DNA of 64,000 nucleotides. Origin: Treponema sp. (GTDB taxonomy: Bacteria; Spirochaetota; Spirochaetia; Treponematales; Treponemataceae). The DNA lies in NCBI GenBank assembly GCA_016281495.1, contig JAEEIU010000018.1:1-64000 (forward strand). Direction: 5' to 3'. The notes below the pieces were generated by a model. It was given only the letters and a program-made list of their open reading frames with translations, was not told the DNA's origin and made no database searches. The position numbers and the translations under genes were made by a program. Below are positions 40,518 through 48,975 of the stretch, piece after piece; the stretch's first letter is position 1, and every line of letters starts with the position of its first letter.

Positions 40518-41318
40518 ATGGACTTTAGAAAAATCAATTACGATGTCATGAACGATACGATTGACTTGTGCACCAAGCTGGACTATCTTAAAAAATCGAT
40601 TAAGGATTCAATAGACAGGGAGCGCATTGTCTTTCAGGATGATAAAGTTGAATCGGGTTCTATCGTGGCGAACAAGAACATGAAAATCATGGTTTCCGGC
40701 AGACGGACTTATGAGGCGGCGGAACAATACAAGGGTAAAAAAATCTGCTGCCTGGATTTTGCCAACAACCACAATGTAGGTGGCTCACCCTGGTCTGCAG
40801 GTGCTCAGGAAGAATCGATGTGCAGGATTTCAACCTTGTATCCCTGCATTTTTGCAAAAAAGGAAGAATATTATGACAGGCACAAAAAGAGTTTCGAAGT
40901 CGGACTGATGGACGAAATGGGTAATGATGATTTGATTTACGTTCCCGATGTCGTCGTGTTCAAGACGGATGATTTTGCTCCCAAGCTGAAGGATGAATCG
41001 GAATGGTTCAAGACGGATGTAATTGTGTCTGCTGCCCCTCAGTTGGGATGGAATTATGACGAGAAAAAATACAGGACGGTAATGGAAAGCCGCATTAAAA
41101 GAATCCTTGATGTCGCTTCACATGAAAAGGTTCAGGCATTGATTCTTGGGGCATTTGGCTGCGGTGCCTTTAATAATCCACCGGAAATTGTGGCTGACAT
41201 TTTTGCAAATCTGATACGGAACTATGATTTTGAAACCGTGGAGTTTGCGGTTTTCTGTTATAAGGATACAACAAATTTTGATGTTTTCGAAAGGCGTTTT
41301 AAAGATTTGACTGTATAG
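40518..41318 (+). CDS. TIGR02452-like microbial-type PARG/macro domain protein
   Basis: CLDFANNHNVGGSPWSAGAQEESMCRISTLYPCI; VQALILGAFGCGAFNNPPEIVADIF. Confidence 0.85.
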   Translation: MDFRKINYDVMNDTIDLCTKLDYLKKSIKDSIDRERIVFQDDKVESGSIVANKNMKIMVSGRRTYEAAEQYKGKKICCLDFANNHNVGGSPWSAGAQEESMCRISTLYPCIFAKKEEYYDRHKKSFEVGLMDEMGNDDLIYVPDVVVFKTDDFAPKLKDESEWFKTDVIVSAAPQLGWNYDEKKYRTVMESRIKRILDVASHEKVQALILGAFGCGAFNNPPEIVADIFANLIRNYDFETVEFAVFCYKDTTNFDVFERRFKDLTV

Positions 41319-41352
41319 GCAATTTACTCTTGAATGTTGTTTTGGGTTTGTG

Positions 41353-41366
41353 GTATACTAGTATAC
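41353..41366. promoter_or_regulatory. perfect palindromic GntR operator upstream of uxaC
   Basis: GTATACTAGTATAC, perfect 14-bp palindrome. Confidence 0.75.
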
Positions 41367-41376
41367 GAGGTTATTT

Positions 41377-42816
41377 ATGAAAGCTTTTCTTGATGAAAAT
41401 TTTGTTTTAGAAAACGAGTATGCTCAGATTTTGTACCACAAATATGCCAAAGGTGAAGCTATTTTTGACTTTCACAACCATCTCTCACCCAAGGAAATCT
41501 ATGAAAACAAGAGTTTGGGAAACCTTGCAAATGCATGGCTTGATCACGACCACTACAAATGGCGCGCGATGAGGGCCTTTGGTGTAAGTGAAGAATTGAT
41601 CACAGGCCACATCAACAAAGATGGCAGCGTTAAATCTGATGAAGAACGTGGCGGTCCTGATGCGGTTCAAAAGGCAGACTATGAGCGTTACCTTGCTTTC
41701 GTAAAGACACTTCAGGGATGTGTTGGAAATCCCCTTTACCACTGGAGTCATCTGGAACTTGCACGTTATTTTGGAATTACCGAACCTGTTACGGAAAAAA
41801 ATGCTCGTGAAGTTTGGGATAAATGCAATGCGCTTCTTTCCCAGCCTGATTTTGGTCCTCGTGGTCTCCTTAAAAAAATGGGTGTCCGTGAACTTTGCAC
41901 TACCGACGATCCACTGGATAATCTTGAATGGCATAAGAAACTTGCAGAGGAATGGAAGGATGTAAAGGTCCTCCCGTCGTTCAGGCCGGATGTAATCGTC
42001 AATGCGGAAAGCCCTGATTATCCGTCGTATATTTTGCGCTTACAGGAAATGGATGGAAAGCGTATCATGGAGCTGTCGGATATGATGGAAGCAGTTTCAC
42101 GTCGCATGGATTTCTTTAAGGAAAATGGTTCCCTTGTGAGCGACCATTCTCTTGAAAATGATTTTTATCTTCCGGCAAGCTATCAGGAAGCAGGTTATAT
42201 TTTTCAAAAGGCATGGATTGGAAAAAAACTTTCACATGACGAACTTGCAAAATACAAGGGATGGGTTTTGATTGAACTTGGAAAACTATATGCGCAAAAG
42301 GGTTTTGTAATGCAGATTCACATAGGGGCGCTTCGCGATCAAAATGCCGCTATGTTTGATGTGGCGGGAAAAAACATCGGTGAAGACAGCCTGCATGACT
42401 TTAACTTTGCACCACAGATTGGAGCAGTGTTGAACGCAATATATTCTGCTTCCCCAAATGCACGGACGATACTCTACAACCTGAATCCAAAAGACAATGA
42501 GGCTCTTGCAACTATGGCCGCCAATTTCCGAAACTGTCAGTTTGGACCTGCATGGTGGTTCAATGATCACAAGGACGGAATTGAGGAACAGATCCGCGTG
42601 TATGCCAGAACTTCAGTTTTGTCACGTTATGTCGGAATGCTTACGGACAGCCGCAGTTTCCTTTCTTATCCAAGACATGAATATTTCCGCAGGATATTGT
42701 GTAACTTTATCGGCAATCTTGTTGAATCAGGTGAGTTCCCGTGGCAGGAAGAATCTTTGGGCGAAATGGTAAGGAACATTTGCTGCAAAAATGCGGAGGA
42801 GTTCTTTAGGGCATAA
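41377..42816 (+). CDS. uxaC: glucuronate isomerase
   Basis: FDFHNHLSPKEIYENK...LGNLANAWLDHDHYKWRAMRAFGV...GMLTDSRSFLSYPRHEYFRRILCNFIG. Confidence 0.95.
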   Translation: MKAFLDENFVLENEYAQILYHKYAKGEAIFDFHNHLSPKEIYENKSLGNLANAWLDHDHYKWRAMRAFGVSEELITGHINKDGSVKSDEERGGPDAVQKADYERYLAFVKTLQGCVGNPLYHWSHLELARYFGITEPVTEKNAREVWDKCNALLSQPDFGPRGLLKKMGVRELCTTDDPLDNLEWHKKLAEEWKDVKVLPSFRPDVIVNAESPDYPSYILRLQEMDGKRIMELSDMMEAVSRRMDFFKENGSLVSDHSLENDFYLPASYQEAGYIFQKAWIGKKLSHDELAKYKGWVLIELGKLYAQKGFVMQIHIGALRDQNAAMFDVAGKNIGEDSLHDFNFAPQIGAVLNAIYSASPNARTILYNLNPKDNEALATMAANFRNCQFGPAWWFNDHKDGIEEQIRVYARTSVLSRYVGMLTDSRSFLSYPRHEYFRRILCNFIGNLVESGEFPWQEESLGEMVRNICCKNAEEFFRA

Positions 42817-42836
42817 GGGTGAAGGAGTGTTGAATT

Positions 42837-43628
42837 ATGGAAATCAAACTGAAGGATTTTGATAATGGAAAGGCATTTGATTTTGGAAAGACTTCCGGGG
42901 ACTATGCGAAATTCCGTGACATTTATCCTGATGCCTTCTATCAGAAACTTGCGGAACTTAAGCTTGGTGTAAAGGGACAAAAAGCATTGGATTTGGGAAC
43001 AGGTACCGGTGTCATTCCACGAAACATGTACAAGTACGGAGCGGATTGGACAGGAACCGACATTGCGGAAAACCAGATTAAATTTGCACGTGAGCTTTCG
43101 GAAAAAGCAGGATACAAAATCGACTATCTTGTCTCACCTTCAGAAAAACTTGATTTCCCGAATGGTTCGTTTGATGTCGTTACGGCGTGCCAGTGTTTCG
43201 GATATTTTAACAAGGATGTGATACTTCCAAAGATTCATGACTGGCTCAAGGATGGAGGGCATTTTGCCGTTTTGTTTATGGCATGGATTCCCGCAGAAAG
43301 TGAGATTGCCACAAAAACCGAAGAGCTTGTTTTAAAATATAACCCGGACTGGAATGGCGGTAGATGGAAAAGAAATCCCGTTGAATTTCCTGACTGGGCG
43401 GAACCGTATTTTACTATGGAAGATGGAATCGGCTTTGACGTGCCTGTTACCTTTACGCGTGAGTCATGGCATGGCAGGATAAAGACATGCCGTGGTATTG
43501 GAGCGTCTTCTTTAAGTGCGGAAAAAATTGCGGAATGGGAAAAAGAACATCTTGCATACATGGCAACTCTTCCGGAACAGTTTGACATAATTCATTACGT
43601 TACGATTTTGAATTTAAGGAAAAAATAA
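42837..43628 (+). CDS. class I SAM-dependent methyltransferase
   Basis: ALDLGTGTGVIPRNMYKYGADWTGTDIAENQIKFAREL. Confidence 0.85.
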   Translation: MEIKLKDFDNGKAFDFGKTSGDYAKFRDIYPDAFYQKLAELKLGVKGQKALDLGTGTGVIPRNMYKYGADWTGTDIAENQIKFARELSEKAGYKIDYLVSPSEKLDFPNGSFDVVTACQCFGYFNKDVILPKIHDWLKDGGHFAVLFMAWIPAESEIATKTEELVLKYNPDWNGGRWKRNPVEFPDWAEPYFTMEDGIGFDVPVTFTRESWHGRIKTCRGIGASSLSAEKIAEWEKEHLAYMATLPEQFDIIHYVTILNLRKK

Positions 43629-43629
43629 A

Positions 43630-44205
43630 ATGGATGAAAATGTCGCGGCAAAAAGAAAATGGAATTTTGATTCAAGCCTGGAATTGAAAACCGAACGTCT
43701 TACTCTCAGGCCGATGCGTGTTGGAGATGAAAAGGCTGTTCATGAATATGCGGGTGACCCTGAAATCACGATGATGTTCTGGCTTCCCAACGATACCTTT
43801 GAGGAAACCGTTGACTTTGTAAAAAAGAATGCTGCGGCATGGGAATCTCCTGATCAGACCAATTTTGAGTTTGTAATTTTATATGAGGGAAAAATAATCG
43901 GCGGATGTGACTGTGATTTGGGACATAGTGAGGATCATTCATACGGAACGCTCGGATGGATACTGAACAAAGAATACAGGAAACAGGGTTTTGCGTCAGA
44001 GGCGGCCAGTGCGGTTGTAAAATTTGCATTTGAAAATCTTGGCATAAACAGAATCCTTGCACAATGCGACTGTAATAATGCGGCTTCGTTTGGCGTGATG
44101 AAAAAAATCGGAATGAAGCTCATCAACGACAAGGGAACTCGCACATATCCAAAAACAGGAATTACATCGGGTGAATTCACCTGTGAAATATTAAAAGAAA
44201 GCTGA
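43630..44205 (+). CDS. GNAT family N-acetyltransferase (RimJ-like)
   Basis: TERLTLRPMRVGDEKAVHEYAGDPEIT; GTLGWILNKEYRKQGFASEAASAVVKFAFENLGINRILAQCD. Confidence 0.85.
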   Translation: MDENVAAKRKWNFDSSLELKTERLTLRPMRVGDEKAVHEYAGDPEITMMFWLPNDTFEETVDFVKKNAAAWESPDQTNFEFVILYEGKIIGGCDCDLGHSEDHSYGTLGWILNKEYRKQGFASEAASAVVKFAFENLGINRILAQCDCNNAASFGVMKKIGMKLINDKGTRTYPKTGITSGEFTCEILKES

Positions 44206-44212
44206 GGAAGAA

Positions 44213-45100
44213 ATGAAGAGGATTGTTCAATTTGTAATCTGCATTTCAGTAATGCTTTGTGCTGCTTGTTCAAGTTTGGATTACGTAGTAAAAGACAAGA
44301 CACAGAATATTGCAAAACTGCAAACTTGTGCTGATTACAATTCAGAACCAGTAAACTTTGAAATAAAACATCTGGTGGATGAAAAACAGTCTGCAATAAT
44401 CAGGAAGTATTTTAAGGAGAATGCTGGATTGGATCTTGATGCATTGGCTTCTTCAAATAAAACAACTTGGGAAAAGGCTGTTGAGCTCGCTGTCTTTGTT
44501 GCAAAAAACATTCCGCACGACAATCAAAAGGAATGGCTGGACGACCGCTGTGCAATACCCCTTTGGGAATATTCGCGCAGGGTTACGACAGGATTTAACT
44601 GCAGGTGGCACAGCATTATCTTGAGCGAACTGATGCTTTCTGCAGGAATAAAAAACAGGTTCATCACATGTCTTCCTGAGGACAAGGATGATGGCGACTG
44701 TCATGTCGTGAATGTTGTATGGCTTACGGAATTGAACAAGTGGGCCATGATTGATTCAGACATGGTTGAATATGTTGTTGATGAAAATGAAGTCCCACTT
44801 TCTCTTTCCGAGATGCGGGATGAAATTATTGCGGGCAGGGAACTTAATGTAAGGGTTCTTCCTGGTTTTGAGGATTCATGGGTGGCACAGGAAAGCGGCA
44901 TCAAATACATGCAGGCATATTGGGCAAAAAATCTGTATTGGTTTGCGGCACACACAACTTACGGGTTTAATCTTGAAGGAACAAACCGGCCTTCTCAGGA
45001 TCTTTATTCAGCCTTGATTCCACCGGGATATGACTGTTCGGCCATGTATGACAAGGGGCATGAAACTTCTAATAAAAATGCATTTTGGGACATTAAGTGA
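44213..45100 (+). CDS. lipoprotein with transglutaminase-like domain
   Basis: Lipobox MLCAACSS; GFNCRWHSIILSELMLSAGIKNR...GDCHVVNVVWLTELNKWAMIDSD. Confidence 0.65.
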   Translation: MKRIVQFVICISVMLCAACSSLDYVVKDKTQNIAKLQTCADYNSEPVNFEIKHLVDEKQSAIIRKYFKENAGLDLDALASSNKTTWEKAVELAVFVAKNIPHDNQKEWLDDRCAIPLWEYSRRVTTGFNCRWHSIILSELMLSAGIKNRFITCLPEDKDDGDCHVVNVVWLTELNKWAMIDSDMVEYVVDENEVPLSLSEMRDEIIAGRELNVRVLPGFEDSWVAQESGIKYMQAYWAKNLYWFAAHTTYGFNLEGTNRPSQDLYSALIPPGYDCSAMYDKGHETSNKNAFWDIK

Positions 45101-45121
45101 TAAAAAAGAGGTAAATGGAAT

Positions 45122-45760
45122 ATGAACGAGACATTGAAGAAAATCGGAGAAACTGGAATCATTCCGGTTGTTGTTTTGAATAGGGTGGCAGATGCGGAAC
45201 CTTTGGCAGAAAGCTTGATCAAGGGCGGGCTTCCGTGCGCGGAGGTTACCTTCAGGACTGATGCGGCAGAGGAAAGCATTCGTGCCATTGCGAAAAAGTT
45301 TCCGGAAATGTTCGTGGGTGCAGGAACTGTGCTTACGGTGGAACAGGCGGACAGGGCGGTTGATGCGGGTGCAAAATTCATAGTCAGTCCCGGCTTGAAT
45401 CCAAAGGTTGTTGAACACTGCCTTAAGAAAAATTATCCCATTACACCTGGAATCATGACGCCGTCTGAATTGGAAATTGCATTGGGCTTTGGACTTGACG
45501 TTGTAAAGTTCTTCCCTGCAGAAAATGCGGGGGGACTTAAGATGATAAAGGCCATTAGCGCTCCATACACGATGATGAAGTTCATGCCGACCGGTGGAAT
45601 CAATACGACAAACGTGCGAGACTATCTTGCCTGTGACAAGATTCTTGCATGCGGAGGAAGCTGGATGGTAAAGGGCGACCTGATAAATGCCGGAGATTTT
45701 GCAAAGATTCAGGAACTTACAAAAGAAGCGGCGGCTATCGTAAAGGAAATCCGTGGGTAA
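45122..45760 (+). CDS. eda: KDPG/KHG aldolase
   Basis: GIIPVVVLNRVADAEPLAESLIKGGLPCAEVTFRT; FVGAGTVLTVEQADRAVDAGAKFIVSPGLN; KFFPAENAGG. Confidence 0.95.
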   Translation: MNETLKKIGETGIIPVVVLNRVADAEPLAESLIKGGLPCAEVTFRTDAAEESIRAIAKKFPEMFVGAGTVLTVEQADRAVDAGAKFIVSPGLNPKVVEHCLKKNYPITPGIMTPSELEIALGFGLDVVKFFPAENAGGLKMIKAISAPYTMMKFMPTGGINTTNVRDYLACDKILACGGSWMVKGDLINAGDFAKIQELTKEAAAIVKEIRG

Positions 45761-45769
45761 GTGGAAAGT

Positions 45770-45900
45770 GTCATGCTGAACTTGATTCAGCATCTTAACA
45801 TGCAATAGTAGGATTCCGAATCGAGTTCGGAATGACGGTATCAAGTTCGGAATGACGGTATCGAGTTCGGAATGACGGTGTCAAGTTAGGAATGACGAAT
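45770..45900. repeat. REP-like element plus four tandem 20-bp units
   Basis: TCATGCTGAACTTGATTCAGCATCTT...GGATTCCGAA then 4 x TC(A/G)AGTTCGGAATGACGGTA. Confidence 0.8.
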
Positions 45901-45917
45901 AATATGGAGGATAGAAT

Positions 45918-46937
45918 ATGAAGGTTGTAACTTTTGGTGAGATTATGTTAAGGCTTGAGCCTGAGGGATATTTCCGTTTTGTTCAGGTGGACAAGATGAC
46001 TTCGACATTTGGTGGGGGAGAGGCTAACGTGGCGGTGTCGCTTGCAAATTACGGGCTTGATGCATATTACGTTACCAAACTGCCAAAGCATGAAATCGGT
46101 CAGGCGGCGGTGAACAGTCTTAGGCGTTACGGTGTCCATACAGAATACATAGTGCGTGGCGGCGACCGTGTTGGAATATACTACAATGAGCGTGGTGCAA
46201 GTCAGCGTGGGTCAAAGTGCATTTACGACAGGGCACATTCTTCGATTGCGGAAGCTGTTCCCGAGGATTTTAACTGGAAGGAAATCTTTACTGACTGCAA
46301 GTGGTTCCATCTGACGGGCATTACTCCGGCATTGGGTGGCAACATGGTAAAGATTTGCATTGAGGCATGCAAGGCCGCAAAGGAAGCAGGTGCAACCGTA
46401 AGCTGTGACTTGAATTACCGCGGCAAGCTCTGGACTCGTGAACAGGCCCGTGAAGCGATGACGGAAATCTGCAAGTATGTTGACGTGTGCATTTCGAACG
46501 AAGAGGATGCAAAGGACGTATTCGGAATTGAAGCGGAAAACACGGACATTAACGGCGGCAAACTGAACAAGGAAGGCTACAAGTCAGTAGCAAAACAGCT
46601 TGCTGACAAATTCGGATTCAAGAAAGTTGCGATTACACTTCGCACTTCAATCAATGCAAACAGGAACAATTGGGCTGCCCTTTTGTACGACGGAAAGGAT
46701 TACTGTTTCTCTAAGGAATATGAAATGTACATCGTGGACCGCGTTGGTGGAGGAGACAGTTTCGGTGGCGGTTTGATCTATTCCCTCTTGAACGGAAAGT
46801 CAACACAGGATGCCGTGGAATTTGCCGTAGCTGCGAGCTGCCTTAAGCATACCATCGAAGGCGACTTTAACATGGTGAGCGTGGACGAAGTGGAAAAACT
46901 CTGCAAGGGAAACGGTTCCGGAAGAATACAGAGATAG
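45918..46937 (+). CDS. kdgK: PfkB family sugar kinase, probable 2-dehydro-3-deoxygluconokinase
   Basis: VTFGEIMLRLEPEGYFRFVQVDKMTSTFGGGEANVAVSLANYGL; VDRVGGGDSFGGGLIYSLL. Confidence 0.9.
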   Translation: MKVVTFGEIMLRLEPEGYFRFVQVDKMTSTFGGGEANVAVSLANYGLDAYYVTKLPKHEIGQAAVNSLRRYGVHTEYIVRGGDRVGIYYNERGASQRGSKCIYDRAHSSIAEAVPEDFNWKEIFTDCKWFHLTGITPALGGNMVKICIEACKAAKEAGATVSCDLNYRGKLWTREQAREAMTEICKYVDVCISNEEDAKDVFGIEAENTDINGGKLNKEGYKSVAKQLADKFGFKKVAITLRTSINANRNNWAALLYDGKDYCFSKEYEMYIVDRVGGGDSFGGGLIYSLLNGKSTQDAVEFAVAASCLKHTIEGDFNMVSVDEVEKLCKGNGSGRIQR

Positions 46938-46958
46938 AACCTGCCGTTTAAAACAGGT

Positions 46959-47001
46959 AAAGCCCGGTCGGTTGCATGAACACTGTGCCGGGCTTTTTTT
47001 T
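46959..47001 (+). terminator. intrinsic terminator after kdgK
   Basis: AAAGCCCGG ... CCGGGCTTTTTTTT. Confidence 0.85.
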
Positions 47002-47014
47002 ATTGAGGTGGCGG

Positions 47015-47830
47015 CTACTCAAGGATGTGGCCGATGTGCCTCTTTTCAAAGAACATGTCGCGGTTGGTCAGGACTATGAGTGTGGCTGCGACAACGACGA
47101 CTATGGTTTCAACGCATTTGGTGTTTTGCGTCATGGCGATTTTTTCCTGCATGAAGTTTATGAACAGGTGGAAGATAATGCTTGCAAGCATGCTGCGCCC
47201 GTTCTTGACATAAACCCATGTCGTGATGAATCCCATCGGTGCAACTGAAATCAGGAAGTTGAGCATGTAGAGTACATTCATCTGCCTTATCTCATAGTGG
47301 TAGGTTCCGGGAATCCAGAAGAGCGGAAGATGCCACAGCGCCCAGATAAATCCAAAGATGATTGATTCCTTGAACCATGAATGATACTGTGCGATTGAAT
47401 CTTCTCCATAACCGCGCCATCCCACTTCCTCAAGGACTGCCGCAAGGAAGATTGTTGCAAATGCCGACAGGACACCTACGCCCGTAAACGAAAAGTCCTT
47501 GGTGAAAGAGAACTGGTCGAGCGATTCTCCAAAAGCGGTGGAAAGTAAAATTGAACATGCCACGATTGCAGAGAAAAGAAGTACCGCAGCGATGATGTAA
47601 AGCGGCTTAAGTTTCCAGAAGTTGAAAATCTTTCGCTTGAAGTCTTTTTTGAGTGCGTCACTCTTTGACGTGAACACCGTGATTATTGCAACCGTTGCGG
47701 GACACAATCCTCCAAGTACCATTCCCAGTGTGTTGGTGAGTCCGTCGTTGAACAGGATTGCGAAAAGCCAAAAGGCCCATGTTGTTGCGAATACTGTAAT
47801 ATAAAATCTCTTTGGTTTGTAAACGTACAT
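47015..47830 (-). CDS. CPBP family intramembrane metalloprotease
   Basis: LEEVGWRGYGEDSI ... FGFIWALWHLPLFW. Confidence 0.85.
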   Translation of the reverse strand: MYVYKPKRFYITVFATTWAFWLFAILFNDGLTNTLGMVLGGLCPATVAIITVFTSKSDALKKDFKRKIFNFWKLKPLYIIAAVLLFSAIVACSILLSTAFGESLDQFSFTKDFSFTGVGVLSAFATIFLAAVLEEVGWRGYGEDSIAQYHSWFKESIIFGFIWALWHLPLFWIPGTYHYEIRQMNVLYMLNFLISVAPMGFITTWVYVKNGRSMLASIIFHLFINFMQEKIAMTQNTKCVETIVVVVAATLIVLTNRDMFFEKRHIGHILE

Positions 47831-47850
47831 ATTATTTCTCCTAATGAATT

Positions 47851-47937
47851 GTCATGCTGAACTTGATGGCCTTCGGCGGCTTCGCACAGCATCTTGTCGT
47901 GAAATGTTGGGATTCCGGAGCAAGTCCGGAATGACCG
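47851..47937. repeat. REP-like intergenic element (same family as 45770)
   Basis: GTCATGCTGAACTTGA...CAGCATCTTGTCG...GGATTCCGGAGCAAGTCCGGAATGAC. Confidence 0.7.
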
Positions 47938-48819
47938 TCAGACAATCTGTGCTTCGCTCTTCCAGCCATTGAGTTCCACGATAAGGTCTGTCTTGACCTG
48001 CGGATCATCCTTCTCACGTTTTCCTGAAATGACCTTTGCGTTTGAATCCACAAAGCGTGTGGAACGTCCCGCATTCTTGAGGTAATAGTTCTGTCCTTCT
48101 GCAAAACAGATTTTTGAAACAGCATGGAAATGGTTCAGGTCGATTTTTCCCTTTACACCGTTTACTTCCAGCCTGATGTTTGAGTTAGTGTTCAGTTCGA
48201 CATGACCAGAGGCATTTGTGACAAAAACATTTTTTGCCTTGCCGTCAAATTCAATTGAATCAAACACTATGTCGCGGACTTTAAGGTTTTCAAGTTCGGC
48301 GTTAAGCTCAATGTCTGCCACAAACTTTACCGGAATGCGCACAAGGATAAAGAGGTTTTCGAGCGAGGCAAGATCAGACAAGTCCGAGGTATGCTTTACG
48401 ACAACATCCATGTTCCTCTTGTCTTCCTCAATCTTAACTTTGACCTGCTGCTTGATAAATGAAAGCTTGTTGGATGCGGCAATGACCTGGATTTTCTCAT
48501 CGCTGGTCTTTTCGATGATGAGCTCATGTGCCGTTCCAATCTTGAGGTCGATTTTCTTGGGGCTGTCCAGATCGTATTCTGTACGGCTGTCGTAAAGAAA
48601 TTCATTTTTTGAAATGAGGCTTTTTTCTTCGCTTAAAAGTGAATCGATTGATTCATTAAAGATTGAAGAAATGGCAAGGAGATTTTCGATGTCCGGAATC
48701 CCGTTGCCATTCTCCCATTTTGTGATGGCCTGACGGCTCACGTGAATTTTTTCAGCGAGCTGTTCCTGTGAAATGTTCTTCTGCTTTCTTAGCGTCTTAA
48801 GTTTTTCTGCAAAATTCAT
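47938..48819 (-). CDS. XRE family transcriptional regulator with DUF4097-like beta domain
   Basis: MNFAEKLKTLRKQKNISQEQLAEKIHVSRQAITKWENGNGIPDIENLLAIS; adhesin-like beta-rich C-terminus. Confidence 0.85.
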   Translation of the reverse strand: MNFAEKLKTLRKQKNISQEQLAEKIHVSRQAITKWENGNGIPDIENLLAISSIFNESIDSLLSEEKSLISKNEFLYDSRTEYDLDSPKKIDLKIGTAHELIIEKTSDEKIQVIAASNKLSFIKQQVKVKIEEDKRNMDVVVKHTSDLSDLASLENLFILVRIPVKFVADIELNAELENLKVRDIVFDSIEFDGKAKNVFVTNASGHVELNTNSNIRLEVNGVKGKIDLNHFHAVSKICFAEGQNYYLKNAGRSTRFVDSNAKVISGKREKDDPQVKTDLIVELNGWKSEAQIV

Positions 48820-48830
48820 ATTACACCTCT

Positions 48831-48887
48831 CTTATGATGTTTTGTTTCCGGAAGCTGGTCCCCCGGTCTTTTCACCAACATCATAAG
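48831..48887. promoter_or_regulatory. 11-bp perfect inverted repeat upstream of XRE gene
   Basis: CTTATGATGTT (48831-48841) and AACATCATAAG (48877-48887). Confidence 0.5.
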
Positions 48888-48975
48888 GTGGCCTGCCTGA
48901 TTTTACCAGAAAGTACTGTTTACAAAAGCAAATTTTCCCGCTACTTATCGTAGCATTTTGATGTTTTTACGCAAA

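Noticed and set aside
45008-45844. 278-aa minus-strand ORF
   Set aside because: Antisense to eda and the end of the lipoprotein; no family resemblance
46976-47248. 90-aa plus ORF after kdgK
   Set aside because: Begins inside the kdgK terminator and is antisense to the CPBP protease
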